DNA of 58,862 nucleotides. Origin: Ideonella oryzae. Its GTDB lineage: Bacteria > Pseudomonadota > Gammaproteobacteria > Burkholderiales > Burkholderiaceae_C. Position 1 is the first letter of the stretch; the number at the start of each line of letters is the position of its first letter. Of the stretch, positions 32,064-40,016 are shown one piece after another. The stretch lies in the NCBI RefSeq assembly GCF_024055665.1, contig NZ_JAMXMC010000018.1:1-58862 (forward strand), in the 5' to 3' direction. The notes under the pieces are model-generated. The model searched no databases. It was not told the origin of the DNA and worked only from the letters and a program-made list of their open reading frames with translations. A program made the position numbers and the translations under genes.

Positions 32064-33347
32064 TCAGGTCGGAGCCGCCTCGGCCTCGGTGGGCTTGAGC
32101 GGTGAAGGATGGCGGCGGAAATGCTGGATCGCCAGCACGGTGGCCAGCACCTGCAGTGCGGCACACAGGTAGAACGGGGCCCCGATGCGCCAGTCGCCAT
32201 GCGGGTAATGGGCGGTCAGCTGCAGCAGGAAGGAGCCGATCACCGGTGCGGCCACGGCCGTCAGGCTGTTGAGCGAGGCCACGGAGCCCAGGGTGCGCCC
32301 CTGGGAATGCTCGTCCACCGCGGTGGAGACCACCGTCTGCAGCGTGGTGCTGACCATCATGCCGAAGATGTCCAGCACGATGATGGCGTACATCATCCAG
32401 CCCTCGGTGGCCAGGCCCCACAGCAGGTAGCAGATGGCCGAGGACACCAGGCCGATCACCGCGATGCGCTGCGGCGCGATGCGCTTGACTACCACGCGGA
32501 TCAGGCCGCCCTGCACCAGCACGGCCATGACACCGATGGCGAACAGCGACCAGCCGTTCTCCTTCGGCCCCCAGCCGAACTTGAAGGTGGTGTAAAGCAC
32601 CCAGGTGGTGTGCAGGATGAACTGGGCCAGGCTGGACAGGCCGATGACCGCGACCAGGGTGCCGATGCCCTCGGTCTCACCCAGACGGCGCAGCGAGGCC
32701 ACCGGGTTGGCCTTGCGCCAATTGATCGGCACGCGTCGGTCCTTGGGCAGGGACTCGGGCAGCACGAACACGCCGTAGATCGCGTTCAGGATGGCCAGGC
32801 CGCCGGCCACGAAGAACGGCAGGTGCAGACTGATGTGGCCCAGCAGCCCGCCCATCACCGGCCCCAGCACAAAGCCCATGCCGAAGGTGGCGCCCAGCAT
32901 GCCGAAGCGCTTGGCCCGTTCCTGCGGCGTGGAAATGTCGGCCACATAGGCCTGCGCCACCGCCGCATTGGCCTGCAGCGCCCCGCTGACCAGCCGTACG
33001 GCAATCAGCATCCACACCGCCGTGGCCAGGCCGGTGACGAAGAAACTCAGCGCGAGGCCGGTGAAGCCCAGCAGCAGCACGGGACGGCGACCGAAATGAT
33101 CCGACGCAGCGCCCAGCACCGGCGAGCCAAAGAAGTTGGCCACACCGAAGGCCAGGCTGACCATGCCGTACCAGAAGGCCTGGTCGGTCTGCGAACCGGT
33201 GAAGGTGCCGACCAGCGGCGCCAGCACCGGGATGATGAGCCCGATCGACACCATGTCGATCAGGACGGTCAGCATGATGAACGGCATCGCGGCCGTCCGC
33301 TGGCGGGTGGAGGTTCCCGGGGTCTCGGCTGGGCTCATCGGACGCAT
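32064..33347 (-). CDS. MFS transporter, TetA-like (TCR/Tet family)
   Basis: A twelve-helix drug-efflux type transporter (427 aa). The motif A sequence GAASDHFGRRPVLLLGF lies between helices 2 and 3, and the protein opens with a helix containing LIDMVSIGLIIPVLAPLV, both typical of TetA and related tetracycline/multidrug antiporters. The substrate is not predictable. The start may be Met1 at 33347 or Met4 at 33338. Its place between guaB and guaA, leftward and 9 bases from guaA, suggests co-transcription without an obvious functional link. Confidence 0.88.
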   Translation of the reverse strand: MRPMSPAETPGTSTRQRTAAMPFIMLTVLIDMVSIGLIIPVLAPLVGTFTGSQTDQAFWYGMVSLAFGVANFFGSPVLGAASDHFGRRPVLLLGFTGLALSFFVTGLATAVWMLIAVRLVSGALQANAAVAQAYVADISTPQERAKRFGMLGATFGMGFVLGPVMGGLLGHISLHLPFFVAGGLAILNAIYGVFVLPESLPKDRRVPINWRKANPVASLRRLGETEGIGTLVAVIGLSSLAQFILHTTWVLYTTFKFGWGPKENGWSLFAIGVMAVLVQGGLIRVVVKRIAPQRIAVIGLVSSAICYLLWGLATEGWMMYAIIVLDIFGMMVSTTLQTVVSTAVDEHSQGRTLGSVASLNSLTAVAAPVIGSFLLQLTAHYPHGDWRIGAPFYLCAALQVLATVLAIQHFRRHPSPLKPTEAEAAPT

Positions 33348-33373
33348 CGGACTTTAGGCAGAGGCTTCAATGA

Positions 33374-33398
33374 CAGCGCCCGGACGGGCCGGGCGCTG
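33374..33398. terminator. Hairpin after guaB
   Basis: A perfect 10-bp stem CAGCGCCCGG/CCGGGCGCTG with loop ACGGG, 20 bases after the guaB stop and 27 before the MFS start. No T run follows, so it may be a partial terminator or an mRNA-end stabiliser. Confidence 0.5.
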
Positions 33399-33418
33399 CG
33401 AAGGGTCACGACGAGAGC

Positions 33419-34891
33419 TCACTCCGCCCGGTAGTTGGGCGCTTCCTTGGTGATCTGCACATCGTGCACATGGCTTTCGCGAATGCCGGCCGCCGTGATC
33501 TCGACGAACTCGGCCCGGTCGCGCATCTCGTCGATGGTGGCACAACCGCAATAGCCCATCGAAGCCCTCAGGCCGCCCGCCATCTGGTAAATGATCGACA
33601 CCAGCGAACCCTTGTAAGGCACGCGGCCTTCGATGCCCTCGGGCACCAGCTTGTCGGCGTTGGGGTTGGTGGTCTCGTCGTTTTCCTGGAAGTAGCGGTC
33701 GGCCGAACCGGCCTTCATCGCCCCGATCGAGCCCATGCCGCGGTAGCTCTTGTAGCTGCGGCCCTGGTAGAGGATGACCTCGCCCGGTGCCTCTTCGGTG
33801 CCGGCGAACATGCCGCCCATCATCACGGTACTGGCACCGGCGGCGATGGCCTTGGCGATGTCACCCGAGTAGCGGATGCCGCCGTCGGCGATCAGCGGCA
33901 CGCCCGTGCCCTTGAGTGCCGTGGCCACGCTGTCGATGGCCATGATCTGGGGCACGCCCACACCGGCCACGATGCGGGTGGTGCAGATGGAACCCGGGCC
34001 AATGCCGACCTTGACCGCGTCCGCACCGGCCTCGACCAGCGCCAGCGCTGCGGCACCGGTGGCAATGTTGCCGCCCACGACCTCGATCTGCGGGTAGTTG
34101 CGCTTGACCCAGCGCACCCGCTCGATCACGCCCGCAGAGTGGCCATGCGCGGTGTCGACGATCAGCGCATCGACGCCGGCCTTGACCAGCAGCTCCACGC
34201 GCTCTTCGGTGCCCTCGCCCACGCCCACCGCAGCGCCCACGCGCAGCTTGCCGTGCGAATCACGGGCCGCGTTGGGGAAGGTGGTCTGCTTGGTGATGTC
34301 CTTGACGGTGAAGAGACCGCGCAACTCGAAGGCGTCGTTGACGACCAGCACGCGCTCGAGCTTGTGCTTGTGCATCAGTTCCTTGGCCTCGGCCAGCGAA
34401 GCGCCTTCCTTCACGGTGATCAGGCGCTCGCGCGGCGTCATGATCTCGCGCACCGGCACGTCCAGACGGGTCTCGAAGCGCAGGTCCCGGCCGCTCACGA
34501 TGCCGACCACCTTGCCAGCCTCGATCACCGGGAAGCCCGAAATGCCATGCTGGGCGGACAGTGCCTTCACCTCGTGCACCCGGGTCTCGGGCGAGATGGT
34601 GATCGGGTCCTTCAACAGGCCGGATTCATAGCGTTTGACCCGCGCCACCTCGGTCGCCTGCTGCTTGGGCGTGAGGTTCTTGTGCACGATGCCCATGCCG
34701 CCTTCCTGTGCGATCGTGATCGCCAGGCGGGCTTCGGTCACCGTATCCATCGCTGCCGAGACGAGCGGCAGGTTCAGGACGATGTTGCGGGAGAAGTGGG
34801 TGGCCAGCGACGTGTCGCGTGGCAGAACTTGCGAGAACGCGGGGACCAGCAACACATCGTCGAAGGTCAGCGCTTTGCCAAGAAGGCGCAT
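33419..34891 (-). CDS. guaB: Inosine-5'-monophosphate dehydrogenase
   Basis: Rate-limiting step of GMP synthesis, IMP to XMP with NAD (490 aa). The catalytic barrel is interrupted by two CBS domains (about residues 93-205). The active-site loop [15 protein letters not shown] holds the catalytic cysteine near 305. The flap segment with GSADRYFQ and the closing REAPNYRAE-like end are standard. The start [15 protein letters not shown] at 34891 is canonical. A perfect TATAAT lies 27 bases upstream. Confidence 0.97.
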   Translation of the reverse strand: MRLLGKALTFDDVLLVPAFSQVLPRDTSLATHFSRNIVLNLPLVSAAMDTVTEARLAITIAQEGGMGIVHKNLTPKQQATEVARVKRYESGLLKDPITISPETRVHEVKALSAQHGISGFPVIEAGKVVGIVSGRDLRFETRLDVPVREIMTPRERLITVKEGASLAEAKELMHKHKLERVLVVNDAFELRGLFTVKDITKQTTFPNAARDSHGKLRVGAAVGVGEGTEERVELLVKAGVDALIVDTAHGHSAGVIERVRWVKRNYPQIEVVGGNIATGAAALALVEAGADAVKVGIGPGSICTTRIVAGVGVPQIMAIDSVATALKGTGVPLIADGGIRYSGDIAKAIAAGASTVMMGGMFAGTEEAPGEVILYQGRSYKSYRGMGSIGAMKAGSADRYFQENDETTNPNADKLVPEGIEGRVPYKGSLVSIIYQMAGGLRASMGYCGCATIDEMRDRAEFVEITAAGIRESHVHDVQITKEAPNYRAE

Positions 34892-34917
34892 GGGGAAAGC
34901 TCCAGACGCAAAAGCGG

Positions 34918-34923
34918 ATTATA
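34918..34923 (-). promoter_or_regulatory. -10 element of the guaB promoter
   Basis: The minus strand reads TATAAT exactly, 27 bases before the guaB ATG, which would give a leader of about 20 bases. No good -35 hexamer is visible at 16-18 bases, so strength is uncertain. Confidence 0.5.
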
Positions 34924-35051
34924 CGGAATGCGCACGCATCTTTCCTGTCGGCATGGATACACATTGCCTCGCCCGCAGTGAGACCGGCCGCCTTACACTC
35001 CCCGCTGCATTCCCGGATGCGCTGTCCTCCACCTGATCCCAGCAGCCCGCC

Positions 35052-35549
35052 ATGACGCTGTCCCGCCTTTGCCTGTTGGGCCTTCTGGCCCTTGCCACCA
35101 CCGCCGCTTCGGCACAGTCCATCTGGAAGTGGCGCGACCGGGACGGCCACGTGATGGTCAGCGACAGGCCGCCTGGCGCCGAGGTGCCAGACAAGGACAT
35201 CCTGCAGCGCCCCAGCGCCGCGCACATGGCCGCCGCGCCCAGCGACGCCGCCTCGCCCTCTGCCCCCCCAGCCTCGGCCGGCATCGACAAGGACCTGGAA
35301 GCCCGCAAGAACAAGCTGGCGCAGGCCCAGGCCGCCGACAAGGACGCCAAGATCAAGGCGACCAAGGAACGTGTGAGCGCCGAGAAGGCCCAGAACTGCC
35401 AGCGGGCCCGCAACCAGTTGCAGATGCTGCAGAGTGGCGCGCGCATGGCCCGTGCCAACGACAAGGGTGAGCGCGAGTTCCTCGACGACAAGGCGCGCGC
35501 CGAAGAAATCACCCGCGCCCAGCAGCAGATCAGCAACAGCTGCGATTGA
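35052..35549 (+). CDS. Exported DUF4124 domain protein
   Basis: A 165-residue protein with a signal peptide (hydrophobic residues 5-20, cleavage near SAQS). The mature N-terminus IWKWRDRDGHVMVSDRPP is the DUF4124 pattern. The rest is a charged region rich in A, K, E and Q that is probably helical (coiled coil) from about 78 to 160. The function is unknown; such proteins are common periplasmic proteins in betaproteobacteria. It is divergent from guaB and converges on rnfH. Confidence 0.85.
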   Translation: MTLSRLCLLGLLALATTAASAQSIWKWRDRDGHVMVSDRPPGAEVPDKDILQRPSAAHMAAAPSDAASPSAPPASAGIDKDLEARKNKLAQAQAADKDAKIKATKERVSAEKAQNCQRARNQLQMLQSGARMARANDKGEREFLDDKARAEEITRAQQQISNSCD

Positions 35550-35554
35550 AGCCC

Positions 35555-35572
35555 CGGGCCGCGCGCGGCCCG
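35555..35572. terminator. Perfect palindrome between convergent DUF4124 gene and rnfH
   Basis: CGGGCCGCG/CGCGGCCCG, 18 bases with no spacer, 5 bases after one stop and 7 before the other. It is a GC-rich hairpin without T tracts, probably a weak shared terminator. Confidence 0.45.
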
Positions 35573-35579
35573 AGGACGT

Positions 35580-35897
35580 TCACCCGACCTTGTCCACTTT
35601 CTGCTTGCGGTAGCGCTGGCAGCGTGCTTCCTTCGGGTCGACGGTGAGGGGACGCCACACCTCCACCCGGTCATTCGGACGCAACACCGTGTCCAGAGGC
35701 CGGGCCTTCATCCACACCCCCACGGACAGCGTGTCATCCAGCGCCAGGCCATGCCGTGCCAGCAGGCCGCTGGCCTGCAGCGCCTGCGCCACGGTGCTGC
35801 CCACCGGCAGCGTCAAAGAGACGCGGTCCACCTGGCGCGGCGCCGGACTGTAGGCCACTTCAACGTCCAGCATCGCCTGTGCCTCAGCGGGGTCCAT
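35580..35897 (-). CDS. rnfH: RnfH family ubiquitin-like protein
   Basis: A 105-residue beta-grasp protein of the RnfH/UPF0125 family. LDVEVAYSPAPRQ, VGVWMKARPLDTVLRPNDRVEVWRPLTVDPKEAR-type sequence (about residues 58-92) is characteristic. Its role is poorly defined despite the name; it is regularly found after ratA. It overlaps the ratA 3' end by 14 bases. Met9 at 35873 is an alternative start. Confidence 0.87.
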   Translation of the reverse strand: MDPAEAQAMLDVEVAYSPAPRQVDRVSLTLPVGSTVAQALQASGLLARHGLALDDTLSVGVWMKARPLDTVLRPNDRVEVWRPLTVDPKEARCQRYRKQKVDKVG

Positions 35898-36336
35898 AGA
35901 CCTGCTCCGCGCGCTTCACGAAGGATTCGACGAAGGTGTTGGCCACACGGTCGAACACGGGGCTGAGCACCAGTTCCAGCGGCCGGCTGGAGAAGGCATA
36001 GCGCAGGTCGAACTCAACCTTGCAGGCCTTGGGCGCCTCCTGCCCCGAGCCCAAGGGCAGGAAATCCCAGGACCCCTCCAGCATGGAGAACGGCCCATCC
36101 ACCAGGCGCATCAGCACCTGCCGGTCAGGCTGATGGGTGTTGCGGGTGGTGAATGCGTGGCGAACGCCGGCGTAGTGCAGGTGGACCTTGGCTGTCACGC
36201 CGTCCTCGCGCTGCTCCAGGATCTCGCCCCGTTCGCACCAGGGCAGGAACTGCGGATAGGCCGGCACATCGACCACCAGGCGGTACATCTCGGCCGGGGT
36301 GTACCAGAGCAGGACGGACTTCTTGACGTGCTTCAT
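35884..36336 (-). CDS. ratA: RatA/CoQ10-binding START-like protein
   Basis: A 150-residue START/Coq10 polyketide-cyclase-like fold. The opening MKHVKKSVLLWYTPAEMYRLVVDV and YPQFLPWCERGEIL are hallmarks of the RatA/YfjG family. E. coli RatA has been described both as a toxin blocking 70S assembly and as a ubiquinone-binding homologue. The start at 36336 is standard; the frame continues to 36897 only as a shadow of smpB. It is divergent from smpB across 48 bases, the classic ratA-smpB arrangement. Confidence 0.92.
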   Translation of the reverse strand: MKHVKKSVLLWYTPAEMYRLVVDVPAYPQFLPWCERGEILEQREDGVTAKVHLHYAGVRHAFTTRNTHQPDRQVLMRLVDGPFSMLEGSWDFLPLGSGQEAPKACKVEFDLRYAFSSRPLELVLSPVFDRVANTFVESFVKRAEQVYGPR

Positions 36337-36384
36337 ACAATGGTCCGATTTTAAGGGGCCTGCCGGCCCGTCCTGATTGCCCCC

Positions 36385-36855
36385 ATGTCCGCCCTGATCG
36401 CAGAAAACCGCCGCGCCCGTTTCGAGTACCACATCGATGAGCAATTCGAGGCCGGTGTGGTGCTGGAAGGCTGGGAGGTCAAGGCCATCCGCGCCGGCCA
36501 GGTGCAGCTCACCGACGGCTACGTGGTCATTCGCAACGGCGAGCTCTACCTGATCGGCTGCCGCATCAACGCGCTGCGCAGCGCCTCCACCCACGTGCAC
36601 CCGGAGGCCGACCGCACCAAGAAGCTGCTGATGCACAAGGAGCAGATCAAGCGCCTGGTGGGCAAGGTGGAGCAGCGCGGCTTCACCCTGGTGCCGCTGA
36701 ACCTGCACTACAAGGCTGGCCGGGTGAAGGCCGAGATCGCGCTGGCCAAGGGCAAGGCCCAGCACGACAAGCGCGAGACCGAGAAGAAGCGCGACTGGGA
36801 ACGCGAGAAGGGCCGCCTGATGCGCCACAAGGTCTCCGGCCCCGCCAAGGATTGA
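36385..36855 (+). CDS. smpB: SsrA-binding protein SmpB
   Basis: The tmRNA partner in trans-translation (156 aa), which binds tmRNA and brings it to stalled ribosomes. The OB-fold sequences [14 protein letters not shown] and [16 protein letters not shown], and the basic C-terminal tail [19 protein letters not shown] are all present. The start at 36385 gives the standard length. The ssrA gene is not in the window. pip follows 10 bases later. Confidence 0.96.
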   Translation: MSALIAENRRARFEYHIDEQFEAGVVLEGWEVKAIRAGQVQLTDGYVVIRNGELYLIGCRINALRSASTHVHPEADRTKKLLMHKEQIKRLVGKVEQRGFTLVPLNLHYKAGRVKAEIALAKGKAQHDKRETEKKRDWEREKGRLMRHKVSGPAKD

Positions 36856-36865
36856 ACAGCACGCG

Positions 36866-37843
36866 ATGAGCCACTGCACCCGCACCCTGGACGACATCCT
36901 CTACCCGCCGCTGGAGCCGCTGCGCAGCGGTCACCTGCAGGTCGATGGCCGCCACAGCCTCTACTGGGAGACCAGCGGCAACCCCGCCGGCATCCCGGTC
37001 ATCTTCGTGCACGGTGGCCCCGGCGCCGGCACCTCGCCACGCAGCCGCCGCTACTTCGATCCGGCCCGCTACCACATCGTCCTGCTGGACCAGCGCGGTT
37101 CGGGCCAGTCCACCCCGCTGGGCGACTGCCAGGACAACACCACCGACCGACTGATCGCCGACTTCGAACAGCTGCGCGAGATGCTGGGGATCGAGCGCTG
37201 GCTGGTCTTCGGCGGCTCCTGGGGCTCCACCCTGTCGCTGGCCTACGCCCAGGCCCATCCGCAGCGCTGCCTGGGCCTGGTGCTGCGGGGCATCTGGCTG
37301 GGCACGCAGGAAGAGATCGACTGGTGGCTCTACGGCGTGCGCAACATCTTCCCGAAGGAATGGGAAGCCTTCGCCGGCTTCATCCCCGAGGCCGAACGCG
37401 GTGACCTGCTGGGCGCCTACCAGCGCCGCCTGACCAGCGCCGACCCGGCCGTCTACCTGCCCGCGGCCCGCGCCTGGGCCCGCTACGAAGGCGCCTGCAT
37501 CTACCTGCGGCCGCAGCCCGAGGCGGTGGCCGCCATGACGGACGACACCGCCGCGCTGGGCATGGGCCGGCTGGAGGCGCACTACTTCGCCCACCAGGCC
37601 TTTCTGAAGCCCGGGCAGCTGATCGACGGCGTGCCGGCCATCCAGCACCTGCCGGCCATCATCGTGCACGGTCGCTACGACGTGATCTGCCCGGTGCGCT
37701 ACGCCCATGCGCTGGCAGACGCCTGGCCGCAGGCGCGGCTGGTGGTGGTGCCCGATGCCGGGCACTCGTCCTACGAGCCCGGCATCGCTGCCGAGCTCGT
37801 GGCCGCCACCGACCGCTTCGCGGCCACCGGCCGGCTGGTCTGA
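36866..37843 (+). CDS. pip: Proline iminopeptidase (alpha/beta hydrolase, S33)
   Basis: Releases N-terminal proline from peptides (325 aa). The oxyanion motif is HGGPG at residues 49-53, the nucleophile Ser118 lies in FGGSWGS, the acid is in HGRYDVICP and the histidine in DAGHSSYE. RGSGQSTP and the YGVRNIFPKEW cap region match bacterial Pip. It follows smpB by 10 bases and probably shares its transcript. Its stop codon lies in an inverted repeat shared with the stop of the convergent monooxygenase gene. Confidence 0.93.
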   Translation: MSHCTRTLDDILYPPLEPLRSGHLQVDGRHSLYWETSGNPAGIPVIFVHGGPGAGTSPRSRRYFDPARYHIVLLDQRGSGQSTPLGDCQDNTTDRLIADFEQLREMLGIERWLVFGGSWGSTLSLAYAQAHPQRCLGLVLRGIWLGTQEEIDWWLYGVRNIFPKEWEAFAGFIPEAERGDLLGAYQRRLTSADPAVYLPAARAWARYEGACIYLRPQPEAVAAMTDDTAALGMGRLEAHYFAHQAFLKPGQLIDGVPAIQHLPAIIVHGRYDVICPVRYAHALADAWPQARLVVVPDAGHSSYEPGIAAELVAATDRFAATGRLV

Positions 37844-37854
37844 GCCGGGCTCAG
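37840..37854. repeat. Inverted repeat spanning both convergent stop codons
   Basis: CTGAGCC-G-GGCTCAG contains the pip stop (37841-37843) and the monooxygenase stop (37851-37853). It may act as a compact two-way hairpin terminator, though no T runs follow. Confidence 0.45.
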
Positions 37855-39662
37855 CGGGTGTGGTGCACGGCCTGCTGGCCGTAGACCGACACCGGCAGCC
37901 CCTCCATGCGGGCCTTGAGCTGAAGCGCCAGGTACAGCGAGTAGTGGCGTGACTGGTGCAGATTGCCGCCGTGGAACCACAGCCCCGGCTGCTGCGTGGG
38001 CTTCCACATGTTGCGCTGCTCGCCTTCCCAGGGCCCCGGGTCCTTGGTGGTGGCCGAGCCCAGGCCCCACACCTTGCCCACCCGGTCGGCCACCTCGGGG
38101 CTGATCAGGTCGGCCACCCAGCCGTTCATCGAACCATAGCCGGTGGCATAAACCACCAGGTCCGCCGGCAGCTCGGTGCCGTCGTCCAGCACCACCGCGT
38201 GCTCGCTGAGGTGGCTGATGCCCTTGCCCGACTGCAGCTTGATGCTGCCGTTGATGACCAGGTCGCAGGCGCCCACGTCGATGTAGTAGCCCGAGGCTCG
38301 CCGCAGATACTTCATGAACAGGCCCGAGCCGTCGTCGCCGAAGTCCAGCATGAAGCCGGCCTTCTCCAGCGCGCGGTAGAAGCCCGCATCCCGCTCGCGG
38401 ATCTGGTCGTACAGCGGCTTCTGGAAGTCGGCCATGATGCGGTAGGGCAGCGAGGCGAAGATCAGGTCCGCCTTGCGGGTGCTGACCCCATTGGCCACCG
38501 CCTGCTCCGAATACAAGGCACCCAGACCGATCTCCATCAGCGAGTCCGAGCGCACGATGTGGGTGGACGAGCGCTGGACCATGGTGACATCGGCCTCGTG
38601 CTCCCACAGCGCGGCGCAGATGTCGTGCGCCGAGTTGTTGGCCCCGATCACCACCACCTTCTTGCCGCGGTAGGCGTCCGGCCCTGAATGCTGTGAGGAA
38701 TGCTGCTGCTCGCCGCGGAACACATCCTGTCCTGGGATCTTCGGGATGTTGGGCTTGCCGGACATGCCAGTGGCGAACACCAGCTGCTGGGGCCGCAGCA
38801 CCAGGGTCTCGCCATTGCGCTGCACCGTCACTTCCCAGTCCTGGGTGGCCTCGTTCCAGCGCGCCTGCGTCGCCCGGGTGGACGGCCAGTAGTTGACCTC
38901 CATGACCTTGGTGTACATCTCCAGCCAGTCGCCGATCTTGTCCTTGGGCGCGAACACCGGCCAATTGTCCGGAAACGGCAGGTACGGCAAGTGGTCGTAC
39001 CAGACCGGGTCGTGCAGGCACAGCGACTTGTAGCGCCCGCGCCATTGGTCGCCCGGGCGCTCATGGGTGTCGATCACGATGTGCGGCACGCCCAGCTGGC
39101 GCAGCCGCGCGCCCAGGGCAATGCCGCCCTGCCCGCCCCCGATCACCAGCACATAGGGTTGCGTGCTGCGGCCCAGCTCGGCGGCCTCCTGCTCGCGCTT
39201 CTCCAGCCAGGTCTGGCGGTGCTTGTGGATGCCGTGCTCGGCCCCCTTGGGCCGGCGCTGGCCCAGCGGCTCCTCGAAGCCCTTGAGCTCCTGCATCGTG
39301 GTCAGCAGGGTCCAGATGCGGCCGTTCTTCAGGCGCAGGTGGCCGGTGCCCCGGGCCAGGCTGGTGTCGATGGTCAGCCAGGCCGAGACCACTCCGCCAG
39401 CCTCCTCCACCGTCTCCTTCGGATCCAGCTCAAAGCGCACCGGCAGGGCCGGGCTGAGCTGGTGGCGCAGCATCTCGGTGATCTGCGCCGGTCCCTCCAT
39501 CGTCTTCAGGTTCCAGGTGAAGAGCACCAGATCGCGCCAGTAGCTCTCGTCCGCGAAGAGGCCGGCCACGGCCTCGCTCTTTTCGGCGGCCAGGCCCTGG
39601 TTGAGCGCGTCCAGCACCGCCTGTGCTGCGGCCCGGGGATCGGAGGTGGAAGGAAGGGTCAT
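37851..39662 (-). CDS. Flavin-containing monooxygenase with N-terminal NTF2-like domain
   Basis: A 603-residue fusion. Residues 1-140 look like a SnoaL/NTF2-like fold (DESYWRDLVLFTWNLKTM). From about 165 a class B flavin monooxygenase follows: FAD site VIGGGQGGIALGARL, the FxGxxxHSS motif in FRGEQQHSSQHSG, NADPH site VVIGANNSAHDICAAL, and the late ATGYGSMNGW. The likely reaction is NADPH- and O2-dependent oxygenation of a small organic compound; YUCCA-like sequences resemble it, but the substrate is open. The start at 39662 (MTLPSTSDP) lies behind a clear sigma-54 promoter. The gene faces a divergent AcoR-type activator and has no partner enzyme downstream. Confidence 0.9.
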   Translation of the reverse strand: MTLPSTSDPRAAAQAVLDALNQGLAAEKSEAVAGLFADESYWRDLVLFTWNLKTMEGPAQITEMLRHQLSPALPVRFELDPKETVEEAGGVVSAWLTIDTSLARGTGHLRLKNGRIWTLLTTMQELKGFEEPLGQRRPKGAEHGIHKHRQTWLEKREQEAAELGRSTQPYVLVIGGGQGGIALGARLRQLGVPHIVIDTHERPGDQWRGRYKSLCLHDPVWYDHLPYLPFPDNWPVFAPKDKIGDWLEMYTKVMEVNYWPSTRATQARWNEATQDWEVTVQRNGETLVLRPQQLVFATGMSGKPNIPKIPGQDVFRGEQQHSSQHSGPDAYRGKKVVVIGANNSAHDICAALWEHEADVTMVQRSSTHIVRSDSLMEIGLGALYSEQAVANGVSTRKADLIFASLPYRIMADFQKPLYDQIRERDAGFYRALEKAGFMLDFGDDGSGLFMKYLRRASGYYIDVGACDLVINGSIKLQSGKGISHLSEHAVVLDDGTELPADLVVYATGYGSMNGWVADLISPEVADRVGKVWGLGSATTKDPGPWEGEQRNMWKPTQQPGLWFHGGNLHQSRHYSLYLALQLKARMEGLPVSVYGQQAVHHTR

Positions 39663-39713
39663 GCGTGTCTCCTGTGTCGTGTTGCAGCGCTCGTCGGCGC
39701 CGCACCTCCTTCG

Positions 39714-39728
39714 GCAATGCCTGTGCCA
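39714..39728 (-). promoter_or_regulatory. Sigma-54 (-24/-12) promoter of the monooxygenase gene
   Basis: The minus strand reads TGGCAC-AGGCA-TTGC, an exact fit to the TGGCAC-N5-TTGC consensus. It is 52 bases upstream of the ATG, so the leader would be about 40 bases. A sigma-54-type activator gene is divergent and upstream. Confidence 0.88.
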
Positions 39729-39866
39729 GCCGTGGGCTCGCCACCGGGACTGCCCATGCCGCCGAGGCGCCTCGTCCCTCGTACAGCCCCCGTGCACACG
39801 CCCCCGTTCATGGCGCTTCCTCGCCCCTCATGGCGGGCCTCGACACCTCCGATCGCGCGCCACAGG

Positions 39867-39915
39867 TGTTGCATCGGAAGCGGTCGGCCGCAACAGCCCT
39901 GCGACACCTGTCGCA
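39867..39915. promoter_or_regulatory. Upstream activator sites for the sigma-54 promoter
   Basis: Two dyads with the same TGTYGC half-site: TGTTGC-N17-GCAACA (39867-39895) and TGCGACA-CC-TGTCGCA (39900-39915). They lie about 140-200 bases upstream of the sigma-54 promoter, the normal distance for enhancer sites, and 100-150 bases before the activator gene. Other TGTCGC copies follow near 39922. The gap 39663-40016 holds nothing else that I can recognise. Confidence 0.7.
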
Positions 39916-40016
39916 ACGGCCTGTCGCGCCCCGCCCGGCGGGGCTGTGGGTAAACCTCCATGCAGCGTCCCGGGCCCCTTGCCCACAATCAAGTGACGCC
40001 CACGGTGGCCCCTCGC

